Shown one piece after another: positions 1 through 7,541 of a DNA stretch of 16,831 bases. The position numbers and the translations under genes were made by a program. Position 1 is the stretch's first letter; each line of letters begins with the position of its first letter. The stretch is from the NCBI GenBank assembly GCA_027577415.1, contig JANBQS010000491.1:1-16831 (forward strand), given 5' to 3'. The notes below the pieces were generated by a model that saw only the letters and a list, made by a program, of their open reading frames with translations, was not told the DNA's origin and searched no databases. The stretch is from Coemansia sp. RSA 922. Lineage: Eukaryota > Kickxellomycota > Kickxellomycetes > Kickxellales > Kickxellaceae.

Positions 1-164
1 AAAGAGTTTATTGTTGTTTACAAAATAGAACTCTTTATCTTCTCTTTTATTTATTTGAATTACATTCTAGTATCACAAGCTCTAGCTTTACAATGAATAT
101 TAATACTATATCATTAGCAATTTACAAACTAGTATAACATGACAGATAAAGATGTTGGTATGTA

Positions 165-524
165 CTAGACGTAGTTATCACAAATGAAGACACCATTGTC
201 CTCTTTAAATGTTTTGCGCTTGTTCAACTTGGCTGTGGTCAAGATGCTGCAAAAGTCAGCTGATCCCACAAAGCTGACGTTGGAATACACTAGAAAACTC
301 CATTTAGAACTATCAGAATTTGCTTCTGGCTCACCCACTAGTTTCTCGCCATCCACGGACGCGTATAGTTTATAATCGCCGTACATGTGAAGAGGTTGGC
401 CAACCAACATGTATGCACTGGTAATCCTTTCCAGCGGTATCGCTTTATTTGATACGAAGACATCATGGTAGGCTGTTCCTTGCAGGCAAAAGAGGACATT
501 GGCTTTAAATTCGGAGTCGGTCAT
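165..524 (-). CDS. Small protein, tandem paralogue A (119 aa)
   Basis: I do not recognise this protein by name. It starts at the first in-frame ATG (524) and encodes 119 residues. A TATA box lies about 80 nt upstream at 604-612, which supports this start; the frame stays open further upstream but without an ATG. It is a diverged paralogue of the gene at 1073-1429. An ungapped alignment of residues 1-54 gives 19 identities, including FCL (12-14), D21, F23, I29, I34, YM (38-39), G42, H46, G49, Y51 and L53. There is no signal peptide and no obvious transmembrane segment. The pattern of short beta-like stretches around one helix, with KLY (52-54) and later WSFLVY, resembles a beta-grasp (ubiquitin-like) fold such as that heading Crinkler-type proteins. 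That is inference only. The C-terminal third is Lys/Asn/Thr-rich and hardly conserved between the two copies. Confidence 0.62.
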   Translation of the reverse strand: MTDSEFKANVLFCLQGTAYHDVFVSNKAIPLERITSAYMLVGQPLHMYGDYKLYASVDGEKLVGEPEANSDSSKWSFLVYSNVSFVGSADFCSILTTAKLNKRKTFKEDNGVFICDNYV

Positions 525-599
525 TATTGAAGAGTTCTTAAAGTAAATTGCTATGAAGAATAATGCCCTCTTCCAATAATTTCTAGGCGGGAAAAATGT

Positions 600-616
600 C
601 CAACTTTTATAGTTGG
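600..616 (-). promoter_or_regulatory. TATA box of paralogue A inside an inverted repeat
   Basis: Read on the minus strand this is CCAACTATAAAAGTTGG. The TATAAAA element is flanked by a perfect 6-bp inverted repeat (ccaact/agttgg) with a 5-nt centre. It sits about 80 nt upstream of the ATG at 524, a typical spacing for a TATA promoter with a short leader. Confidence 0.6.
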
Positions 617-1072
617 CAACCCCAATCAACTGACGCTTGAAAACCGACGTGATTGACGATAGATGCAGGTGATGGCATAGGCCATGTGTTTTTAAAAGTG
701 CTTCTGCTTTCGATTTCTATTGTAATAGGGGGAAAACATACTAAATAGGACACTGACAAATGACCACACAAATGAAAAAAAAAACGTGTGGGCACCTGCC
801 AGAACACGTGTATTTGTCAGCTGGTCTGCTCTTTTCTCGTTGATTTACGTTGATAGTTGCAAAGGGAAAGGGCAGCACAGATGTCACCTGCGGACAATGA
901 CTGGGAGGAGGACATGTGCACTCAGTCACATGATGTTGTTTAATTCCTTTTTATTCACAATTGGCATCTACGAGTATTTCAATTCAGATACCTTGGTAAT
1001 AGCCAAAAGCGCGACCACTTGAACTCAATGCACAGTATTCCCCGAAATAGATTGGACTTATTATCCCTATGG
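617..1072. other. Spacer between the two paralogues
   Basis: I see no gene here. The stretch carries the upstream region of paralogue A and the 3' flank of paralogue B. It contains an ACACGTGT palindrome (CACGTG E-box core) at 804-811, about 190 nt upstream of the TATA box of A. The open frames across it have no recognisable content. Confidence 0.5.
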
Positions 1073-1429
1073 TCAGCGGTAGCAGTTCATGGTTGAGTGG
1101 AATGTGCCTCCATTGCTCTCGTAGATGTACCTGGACTTAGTATTTTTAATGGTTTTCTGGTTAAAATCGCCAATTGCATACTCTTTTGCAACGAATATAA
1201 TACGCGCACCGCTTTCCAGCTTCAATGATTCGTCGTTAATTATCCTCGTTCTATCAGAGTTCCACTCATGCAGCTCATATTCGCCTACCTCGTGGAAGGC
1301 CCTTCCACTCGTCATGTAAAAGTTCTTAATGTCTTTAATGTCGATTTTATCCCTTGATTTGAATTCGTCCATCACAACGGTTGATTCGAGACAAAAGTAT
1401 ACGTAGGCGATATTGTAAGTGATAGCCAT
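1073..1429 (-). CDS. Small protein, tandem paralogue B (118 aa)
   Basis: Second member of the tandem pair, 118 residues from the first in-frame ATG at 1429; the open frame upstream begins at GTG and has no ATG. A TATA box at 1523-1530 lies about 95 nt upstream. The N-terminal half aligns without gaps to paralogue A (FCL at 12-14, then D21, F23, S25, I29, I34, YM 38-39, G42, H46, G49, Y51, L53). The order of apparent elements is a strand (YVYFCLE), a second strand, a helix around KIDIKDIKNFYM, a strand at YELHEW, then an acidic DES turn and LKLESGARIIFVA. This order fits a ubiquitin-like beta-grasp, but I infer this by eye. No signal peptide and no catalytic motif are visible. The function is unknown. 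Confidence 0.62.
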   Translation of the reverse strand: MAITYNIAYVYFCLESTVVMDEFKSRDKIDIKDIKNFYMTSGRAFHEVGEYELHEWNSDRTRIINDESLKLESGARIIFVAKEYAIGDFNQKTIKNTKSRYIYESNGGTFHSTMNCYR

Positions 1430-1522
1430 TATTTTCCTTTTTTTTAGTAAGTAGAGGCAGATGTGATGTAAAAGAGAAGGATGTCTGTGCGGACCTCCAA
1501 CACCACGGCTGTGCCTAGACAC

Positions 1523-1530
1523 TATTTATA
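1523..1530 (-). promoter_or_regulatory. TATA box of paralogue B
   Basis: The minus strand reads TATAAATA, preceded by AAAAATG and about 95 nt upstream of the ATG at 1429. About 70 nt further upstream is an ACACGTGT palindrome (1601-1608), the same 8-mer found upstream of paralogue A. Confidence 0.6.
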
Positions 1531-1737
1531 CATTTTTCTGAAACAAATTAATAGGTGCTCGCTAGGAATAAAGTCTCAAGGGAGGATTGCTGGCTCTTGC
1601 ACACGTGTTCTAGCTCTTTTTTTTTTTTTGCTACAATGGCAAGCCTTTTAAACAGGATTATCTGAAATCGAGCATTGCCAGTAGGCCCCGTCTTATCCGT
1701 GCGTTGTTTGCGAGGAGCAATATAGCCTGATTGAGCA

Positions 1738-2850
1738 CTACATATTCAATTCTTCTGCAAGCAGAGGCACGAGGGAAAGCAAAGTCTGGTTGTCGCCAAT
1801 CGATGATACCCACTCACACACCGCTGACTGTGAATCATGTGATATGCTGCCAATCTGAAGCCCAATCGTGCAGTCAGCAGGACACAAATCGAAGAGCAGC
1901 AGCGCACCTGGCGCGATACCATCAGCTGGCGGCACGGCAAATACCTCTCGAATGCGGCCAATGTCGACAGTGACAGCAGGAATTCCAGTCAGCTTATCCA
2001 GCTGACGTGTCAAAACGGTTGGGGCAGCTTCGACTGCGGCAACGTAGTTGCAGTCAACCAAGTGCAACAGGCGGATTCCAAATCGATGGGCAACCGAGAG
2101 CGCCCCTCCAGTCCCTGGGCTGGCGAACTCTATCGAAATGGCGCCATTCAGCTGCTCAAGCGCGCTGACGGAAATCTCAAGGGTGGCAATAGCTGTGGCA
2201 CCACTGGGCAAATATGCGGATGACCCCAGCGACCCCTGTACAAGCGGCTCAACACTAGTGTCGAGGGACTCTGGCAGTGCTCCTCGAGTTTCGCTAAATA
2301 CCAACAAGTACGGATCGTTGTCCTCGGATGTGATTGGCTTTTTGCTCGAGCGCTTGTTCAGAGGCAATATCTCTATCCGACTCTCGTCAGTTAAACCATG
2401 TGCCTCTGAGAGAACAGAAACGGCTGCGTTAGATGACTGCGACGGTATCCTTTTGGAGAACCACAGCTTGGTCGTCATTTTCAGCAGTGGAATAGGTGAC
2501 TTGTTGCTAATAGTGACGCGTAGGGCACAGCGATACTGAGGTCGATAGCTAGCGGCAGCGGCGTCTAGCGACGAGGACGGATTTTGTGGTAGCCGCAGTC
2601 GCTCGGTATGTACGCCTACTTGCACCGCTCGCTTAACAAGCTCCTCCATCATCATGTTCATCGACATGGTCATTTGTGCGGCCTGCTGCATGTTGCCAAT
2701 TAGCGCTTGCTGCATGCTTTGAAGTGACGAGCTCATAGTTTGCGCGGTGCTGGCTAACCCTTGAACCAGTCCGGCCGTCTCTGAGCTGACTGAGTCATGT
2801 TGCCCACTGTCCTCTGCGGCGTTCTTCTCGGCGTCGGTTGGCTTTGACAT
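1738..2850 (-). CDS. Unrecognised 370-aa protein, helical N-terminus and beta-rich body
   Basis: Single-exon frame of 370 residues from the first ATG (2850). The longer frame upstream begins at a GTG and runs through a polypyrimidine tract ending in CCAG three bases before the ATG, so I read that CCAG as a splice acceptor of a leader intron. Residues 1-27 are polar and acidic. Residues about 28-79 are helical and very rich in Met, Gln and Ser (for example QQAAQMTMSMNMMMEEL) and probably form a coiled coil. From about residue 106 to the end the sequence alternates hydrophobic and polar residues (YRCALRVTISNKSPIPLLKM, later ATIATLEISVS-like strands), suggesting a beta-sandwich. There is no signal peptide, membrane segment or catalytic motif. 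The sustained low-stop frame, coherent composition and codon use resembling the Zwilch gene argue that it is real. I cannot assign a family. Confidence 0.72.
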   Translation of the reverse strand: MSKPTDAEKNAAEDSGQHDSVSSETAGLVQGLASTAQTMSSSLQSMQQALIGNMQQAAQMTMSMNMMMEELVKRAVQVGVHTERLRLPQNPSSSLDAAAASYRPQYRCALRVTISNKSPIPLLKMTTKLWFSKRIPSQSSNAAVSVLSEAHGLTDESRIEILPLNKRSSKKPITSEDNDPYLLVFSETRGALPESLDTSVEPLVQGSLGSSAYLPSGATAIATLEISVSALEQLNGAISIEFASPGTGGALSVAHRFGIRLLHLVDCNYVAAVEAAPTVLTRQLDKLTGIPAVTVDIGRIREVFAVPPADGIAPGALLLFDLCPADCTIGLQIGSISHDSQSAVCEWVSSIGDNQTLLSLVPLLAEELNM

Positions 2851-2853
2851 ACG

Positions 2854-2914
2854 CTGGAAAAAAATAGTTGAATTCACAAAATAATAGAAGAAGAAGAAGA
2901 AGAAGAAGAAGAAG
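2854..2914 (-). other. Probable leader-intron 3' end with (GAA)9 repeat
   Basis: On the minus strand a (TTC)9 tract (2887-2914; GAA on the plus strand) is followed by TTTGTGAATTCAACTATTTTTTTCCAG, ending at 2854, three bases before the ATG of the 370-aa gene. This looks like an extended polypyrimidine tract plus splice acceptor. The donor is uncertain; GTATCC near 2946 and GGTATC near 2929 are candidates. Confidence 0.45.
2887..2914. repeat. (GAA)9 trinucleotide microsatellite
   Basis: Nine uninterrupted GAA units plus one G on the plus strand. It lies in the non-coding leader of the 370-aa gene, on the minus strand as a TTC pyrimidine tract. Confidence 0.95.
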
Positions 2915-3101
2915 TGTTTTTATTGATACCAACCGTATCTCGGATACAAAAAGCTGTGCTAGCTGCTGGAAAAAGGCCTTGCGGGAAAAATAGTAGCAGC
3001 CGATTAAGCGATTAAATGTGAGGATGGAAAGAGCGCGAGGCTCGGCAAAACCACCTCGGAGAGTGAAGAGGCATGGAAGCCGATGCGTAGAATACTGTGG
3101 T

Positions 3102-3668
3102 CTACTCGAGCGCTCGAGGCGTTAGCTGCTTAATAGGCGAGCGTCTGCCGAGGCATTGGGTGTAGATCCTGTCAATGACCAATGCAATCTTAATCGCGCT
3201 AGCCATATCGTTCTTGTTTAAAGCCATGAGTGCGGCATCAATGGCATTCGCCTGTTGCAGGCGTTGCCTTTGTTGTCCACCTAGCTTGCGGAGAGTATTT
3301 GCAATGATAGGGCCGAGCTTGGCGGCGGCACCAGTGCAGTCTGCGGCGACAAAATAATAGAGTAAAAGCTGAGCCAGCCAAACCCTCTGTTGAGGGGCTC
3401 CTTGGGCCTGCCAGCAACGTCGATTAGAAAAGCCCTTTAGGCGGTTGTCGAATAGTTATCGACTGTATTAAATAAAGGGGTTGTAAAAGTAAGAAGAAGG
3501 TATCTACCAAGGCTGCTGTACCGTACCGGCAGACAATAACCTGGCAAAGAGGGACGGGCAGCAGTGCAATGATCGGAGAGAGGTTATATCCAGTTAGTAC
3601 AGCGCTATGCGCACCTGAGCAAATGAGAGAAACAACAATGGTGACAGCTTGCCTGTTTGGTCTGCCAT
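3102..3668 (-). CDS. Three-exon gene for an unrecognised 130-aa helical protein
   Basis: Predicted from splice signals. Exon 1 is 3615-3668 (ATG at 3668, 18 codons), exon 2 is 3508-3540 (11 codons) and exon 3 is 3102-3407 (101 codons plus TAG). Intron 1 (3541-3614, 74 nt) runs GTGCGC to TTTGCCAG and contains a perfect TACTAAC. Intron 2 (3408-3507, 100 nt) runs GTAGAT to GCTGGCAG with CTAAT near its end. Both introns are phase 0, so the frame joins cleanly to 130 residues. Exon 3 is amphipathic and helical throughout, with VWLAQLLLYYFVAADCTG (38-55), then LGPIIANTLRKLGG, a Gln/Arg-rich stretch, and NKNDMASAIKIALVIDRIY (94-112) before a basic tail. The shape recalls small helical-bundle domains such as the SRA1/Sec31 C-terminus, but I see no signature that proves it. 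The stop codon lies about 250 nt upstream of the ATG of the 370-aa gene on the same strand. The weakest part is exon 2, whose donor GTAGAT is not canonical. Confidence 0.6.
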
Positions 3669-4634
3669 AGGGTCTGCTCAGTTGTCCATATATCTAGATG
3701 CCCTAAAATGAATCACAATATATTTATCTGTCCTGATAAGAAGGGTGACTGTGGAAATGATTAGAGTAATTCACTTTCATGTCTGTGATATTATCTGAAT
3801 GTTATCTATCATGATGTCTATCATGAGCGTGTGTCTCTGAAAGGGAGAGGGATGAGGGTAGAGAGTGAGACAGGTATAATTAAGGCATGTGTTTGCTGCT
3901 GCTGTTGTATTATTTCTTTCATCCTCTCATCCTCTTTTATTTTATATATTTTGTGTGCTTGTACTTTGGACTGAATTTGCCAAGTATTTGGGATCTTTTT
4001 TGACCTGTGTGTGGTTGTTGTTTTTGGATGTATGTATATGGCTACTAACAGTAGTTGTGTATGTGTGTGTTTGTTTGCTATAGGTCAAGATTACTGACAG
4101 ATGAACTGCTGTTAGTTGGTTGGATTTGTGCGTGTGTTTTTTGGATTTTTCTGAAATTCACTTTATAGCACTATAAGTGGCGTATACAGTTGTGCAGATT
4201 CGTTCTGTATTTCTGGTCTAGCGTCCAAAAAGAGCCTCCTTGTAGGGGCATGGGTTTGTCGCAGGACTGAAGGGACTTGGAGGAATTGAAGTAGGAAGCA
4301 GCTCTCCTCAACTAGTTTGACGACCCTGTGGTAATACTTTTGTTAGTTGTGGTAGCAGCGTCTGGCACTTCCTTGGTTGGATAGTCAGATAATGCTACTT
4401 TGATAATGGCTAACTATGTCTGGTTCTTCCTTGAGTGGATAACAGGCAGTTTCTTCCTTGTCTTTGACCCCTGCCATTGTCGGCATTCCATGGTTTGTTT
4501 TGGTTACCCCACCAAACGGATGTCTGAAAGGCGAGACCCATACAGGGCTCCAATACGCTGACATTACCATTGTTATCACAACCAACCACACCCGACCACA
4601 ACCTCGTTATCTTTCACTCTATCAACATTGAATC
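3669..4634. other. Intergenic region, divergent promoters of the 130-aa gene and ARL2
   Basis: About 970 nt with no convincing gene. The middle (about 3880-4140) is T/G-rich with tandem TGTG runs, which creates short hydrophobic open frames by composition. A 10-bp direct repeat, TCTATCATGA, occurs at 3805-3814 and 3817-3826. The 60 nt before the ARL2 ATG are CA-rich (CAACCAACCACACCCGACCACAACC region) and probably are its leader. Confidence 0.5.
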
Positions 4635-5189
4635 ATGGGCTTATTGTCAATAATTAGAAAGCTGCGCGAAAAGGAAAAGGAGATGCGTATTTTGGTGTTA
4701 GGCCTGGACAACGCGGGCAAGACAACAATAATGAAGCGCATGAACGGCGAAAGCATAGACACAGTATCACCAACGCTTGGATTTAACATAACGACGCTCG
4801 ACTTTGATGGATACAAGCTGAATTTTTGGGATGTTGGTGGACAACGCACAATCCGGCCCTACTGGCGCAACTATTTTGAGCAAACTGATGGTATTATTTG
4901 GGTTGTTGATTCAGCCGATCGAGAGCGTATGGCTGACTGCGCTCTAGAGCTCTCGTCTTTGCTAAAGGAGGATCGATTGGCCGGCGCTTCACTATTAGTA
5001 CTTGCCAACAAGCAGGACATTGCCGGAGCGCTAAGTGAGAGCGAGATCCAAAGTGCCATGCAGCTCGACCAACTCGTCACGCACCACTGGGCAATCAAGG
5101 CTTGTAGCGCAGTAACTGGTGAAAATCTTCTTGACGGACTCCAGTGGCTAGTTAAAGATGTAGCCGCTCACATTTATATGTTTGCATAA
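4635..5189 (+). CDS. ARL2: ADP-ribosylation factor-like GTPase ARL2
   Basis: Complete intronless 184-aa gene, exactly the length of animal ARL2. It is a small GTPase of the ARF family. In other eukaryotes ARL2 acts with tubulin cofactors (TBCD/TBCE) in alpha/beta-tubulin assembly and releases lipidated cargo from PDE6D/UNC119-type carriers. Visible motifs are the MGLL N-terminus with an amphipathic basic helix (residues 2-17), the P-loop GLDNAGKTT (23-31), switch I SPTLGFNI (45-52, Thr47), WDVGGQ (65-70, catalytic Gln70), RPYWRNYF (74-81), NKQD (125-128) and [10 protein letters not shown] near the C-terminus, which is a strong ARL2 marker against ARF1 and ARL3. Gly2 is present, but ARL2 proteins are generally not efficiently myristoylated. 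The start is fixed by the conserved MGLL. It converges on the Zwilch gene with 21 nt between stop codons. Confidence 0.97.
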   Translation: MGLLSIIRKLREKEKEMRILVLGLDNAGKTTIMKRMNGESIDTVSPTLGFNITTLDFDGYKLNFWDVGGQRTIRPYWRNYFEQTDGIIWVVDSADRERMADCALELSSLLKEDRLAGASLLVLANKQDIAGALSESEIQSAMQLDQLVTHHWAIKACSAVTGENLLDGLQWLVKDVAAHIYMFA

Positions 5190-5210
5190 TGCCATTAATG
5201 AATCCAACAT

Positions 5211-7541
5211 CTAGAACAACCGAGCCTCAAACGCGGTATAGCTGTCCTCGGCAGCGTTGACATCTCCAGTAGCAGCATTGTCATCTATGGCCAAGTGGTC
5301 GTGGATGTGCTCGTCGTCTTCGCGAGCGAACTGCGCGTCTACTTGAGCTGGGTTTCTGGTAAGCTGAGTCAGTCGGCACTTTGCTGCTACAGCTGACGGC
5401 TCACTCATTGCTGCAATTACGTATCGCGCTGGGTCAAACCCGTCCACAATCGATGCCACAAATTCTTGTACTTCGGCCGAATACAGAGGCAAGTACATAG
5501 TAATTCTCAACCGTGCTTCATGTAGACGCGCCGTCGAGCCATTAGCGCCGTTGACTTCTCCGCCAGCATCGCCTTCCGACTGCTCGCCACGATCAGCCAC
5601 ATCTGTTGGTTCGGTCGTTGTGGCTTCAAAGTGGCTCAATAGAGCGCCCACGATCTGTGAGGCAAAGTGGCGCGGCATGCCTGGAACTGCTTGTTGCACG
5701 AGCCACCAGACCTCCAGTACTCTAAGCAGCCTCCAGAATCCAGCAATAAGGCGATCTGGCTCCATATCGTCATCAGACAAATACGACTCCATTTGCTTGG
5801 GCGTAGCCAGATGACCAGCGACAAAGTAAAACCAAAAATCGGCTCGCAACTTGTGAAGCCCAATGTAGACAAATGCATCTAGCGGTTGCTCTTCAATCCA
5901 CAAATCAAGCTGGCCAGCCAATCGCTCTCGCTCGGCCTCTTCGTCGACTAGCGTCTTTTGTTGAGCCATATGCAGCAAGTCACGAATTAGTTGGGCCAGC
6001 GGCGATATGCGGCGGTCGGCGTGGCTGTGGTGAATATATGGCTGTAGCTTGCGTATCTCTAGGCCCTCAGCAATGGCTGCGATGACCTCAGACAAGTCGC
6101 TGTCGTCGTAGGCGTAGTGTGACAGATTCCATAGCCGCTCAGTAAAATCCAGATCTTCACGAACTGGGAACCCGCTTAGGCTGTGGATATCCTTAGCTCG
6201 CCCGAGTCGACCCAGTGTAGTGCTTCCTCGCGTGTCATATATGGAGGTGTCGATAAACTCGTCAACACGCTTTCCAAACAGCTCACGGTGTCTATTCAAG
6301 CCCTGCCCGACCGATCTCATTTCCTTGTCGGCTGTTATAACATCGACGTCGCCAGAGCTATTTCTGTCGAGAGCTTGCCAGGGATGCAGCGAATATACGC
6401 CATTGTCGCCCCCACCTTTGCCTAAAGTATCGACCCACCTTGTCCCAGACACCCAACAGGCGCACCAAGTCTCCAGTCGCTTAATCTCCATATACAGTGC
6501 CTTGAGCGACTTGTTTGCCTCGGGCTCCAAGGCGAGAGGCGTACTCACTAGCTCAAGCATCCACTGAGCTGACGACGGCGGCAGAGGCGGGAGATCTAGG
6601 CTACAGTTGCCATCTTTAGGCTCGACTGCCCATACGCTGTGCAGTGTGACAAACGAAGTGGGCGAAGAGAGAAGCTCAGACGAGACTGACTCGGTCTCGC
6701 CACTATCACCCATGTCCATTTGCTCGGCGTCAATCTCAGGGTAGGCTGGCTGATCGCCTGCCGCTGAGTGAACAGACAGTCCAGCCAAAAACCGTATATC
6801 ATCCTTTAATGCCTCTGCTGATTGGGCGGGTGAGCCAAGCAAGTCGTATTCCGCCCAGTGTTGTATAGTCGAATAGCTCGTCGCATTGTTCCTTTCTGAA
6901 AGATTCAGCGTACCAGTATTGGCTTGCGATCCGGTGTGCTTGACGGCAATAACGTTGGCAAAATCGGATGGAGTGCTTGGGCTAAATACAGCCAAGTAAA
7001 AGGGCCACTTGGCTGCTACCTGTTCGATTTCCCTGGTGAACACGAGCATGGGTAGCGCCAAAGTACTCGCTCTGTCGTCGTCTTGCTCCTGGTCGTAGGC
7101 ATCGCGACACAACTCGGGCAGGATTTGCGCGTACTGAGCAGTGAGCATTCTCGCTCGATTCCTGTCCAATGGCTCCAGTTTCTGGATGGCCCAGTCGTAA
7201 GAGTACTGCGACATGGCTCTGAAACTATCCGCAGCCGACGCCAGCGAAGCCCAAGTGGCCAGCGGATCAGTGCCGCAGACAACGTTTTGAGTCGGACTTA
7301 GTGTAAGCTTTGGCTGATCGGACTTTTCGGAAGCATGAGCAGAAATAATAATAAACGAGGTGGAGAGACCCAGTACACGCCTTAGTGGATGGTTGACGTA
7401 GGAAGGGACAAGCCATAACAAAACTGAATTTGCAAACACAAGCGGCGTCAGAGTGCTGTCAGCAGACAATGTCTGGCATGCCTTGACGCCAGCACTGCCA
7501 ACAAACGCGCTCAACAAGCCCTTGGTAAGCTGAATAGACAT
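5211..7541 (-). CDS. ZWILCH: Zwilch homologue (RZZ kinetochore complex subunit)
   Basis: Intronless 776-aa protein starting at the first in-frame ATG (7541, A at -3); the frame extends to 7610 but opens at TTG. Animal Zwilch is about 590 aa, so this one is longer, with low-complexity inserts. By comparison with animal Zwilch, the diagnostic stretch is VREDLDFTERLW (460-471), then QPYIH (500-504; animal QPW[IL]H) followed by SPLAQLIRDL, then a segment with YIGLHKLRADFWFYF (559-573) leading to a LATPKQMESYL motif; the animal protein has IGLDKLKKDY..FF..ELASLNHLEYF in the same order and spacing. Upstream, LYMEIKRLE matches the animal LYRELKFL segment. Known role in animals: with Rod and ZW10 it forms the RZZ complex at kinetochores, recruiting Spindly/dynein and Mad1-Mad2. 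The role here is inferred. The acidic, Gly/Glu-rich stretch near residues 640-665 is likely disordered. It is tail-to-tail with ARL2. Confidence 0.85.
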   Translation of the reverse strand: MSIQLTKGLLSAFVGSAGVKACQTLSADSTLTPLVFANSVLLWLVPSYVNHPLRRVLGLSTSFIIISAHASEKSDQPKLTLSPTQNVVCGTDPLATWASLASAADSFRAMSQYSYDWAIQKLEPLDRNRARMLTAQYAQILPELCRDAYDQEQDDDRASTLALPMLVFTREIEQVAAKWPFYLAVFSPSTPSDFANVIAVKHTGSQANTGTLNLSERNNATSYSTIQHWAEYDLLGSPAQSAEALKDDIRFLAGLSVHSAAGDQPAYPEIDAEQMDMGDSGETESVSSELLSSPTSFVTLHSVWAVEPKDGNCSLDLPPLPPSSAQWMLELVSTPLALEPEANKSLKALYMEIKRLETWCACWVSGTRWVDTLGKGGGDNGVYSLHPWQALDRNSSGDVDVITADKEMRSVGQGLNRHRELFGKRVDEFIDTSIYDTRGSTTLGRLGRAKDIHSLSGFPVREDLDFTERLWNLSHYAYDDSDLSEVIAAIAEGLEIRKLQPYIHHSHADRRISPLAQLIRDLLHMAQQKTLVDEEAERERLAGQLDLWIEEQPLDAFVYIGLHKLRADFWFYFVAGHLATPKQMESYLSDDDMEPDRLIAGFWRLLRVLEVWWLVQQAVPGMPRHFASQIVGALLSHFEATTTEPTDVADRGEQSEGDAGGEVNGANGSTARLHEARLRITMYLPLYSAEVQEFVASIVDGFDPARYVIAAMSEPSAVAAKCRLTQLTRNPAQVDAQFAREDDEHIHDHLAIDDNAATGDVNAAEDSYTAFEARLF

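Noticed and set aside
2048..2539. Plus-strand frame of 163 codons opposite the 370-aa gene
   Set aside because: It mirrors the minus-strand gene's codon bias and has no recognisable product.
3889..4083. Hydrophobic plus-strand frame of 64 codons
   Set aside because: It sits in T/G-rich low-complexity DNA, which yields Leu/Val/Phe/Cys-rich translations by composition; no promoter, splice signal or family resemblance.
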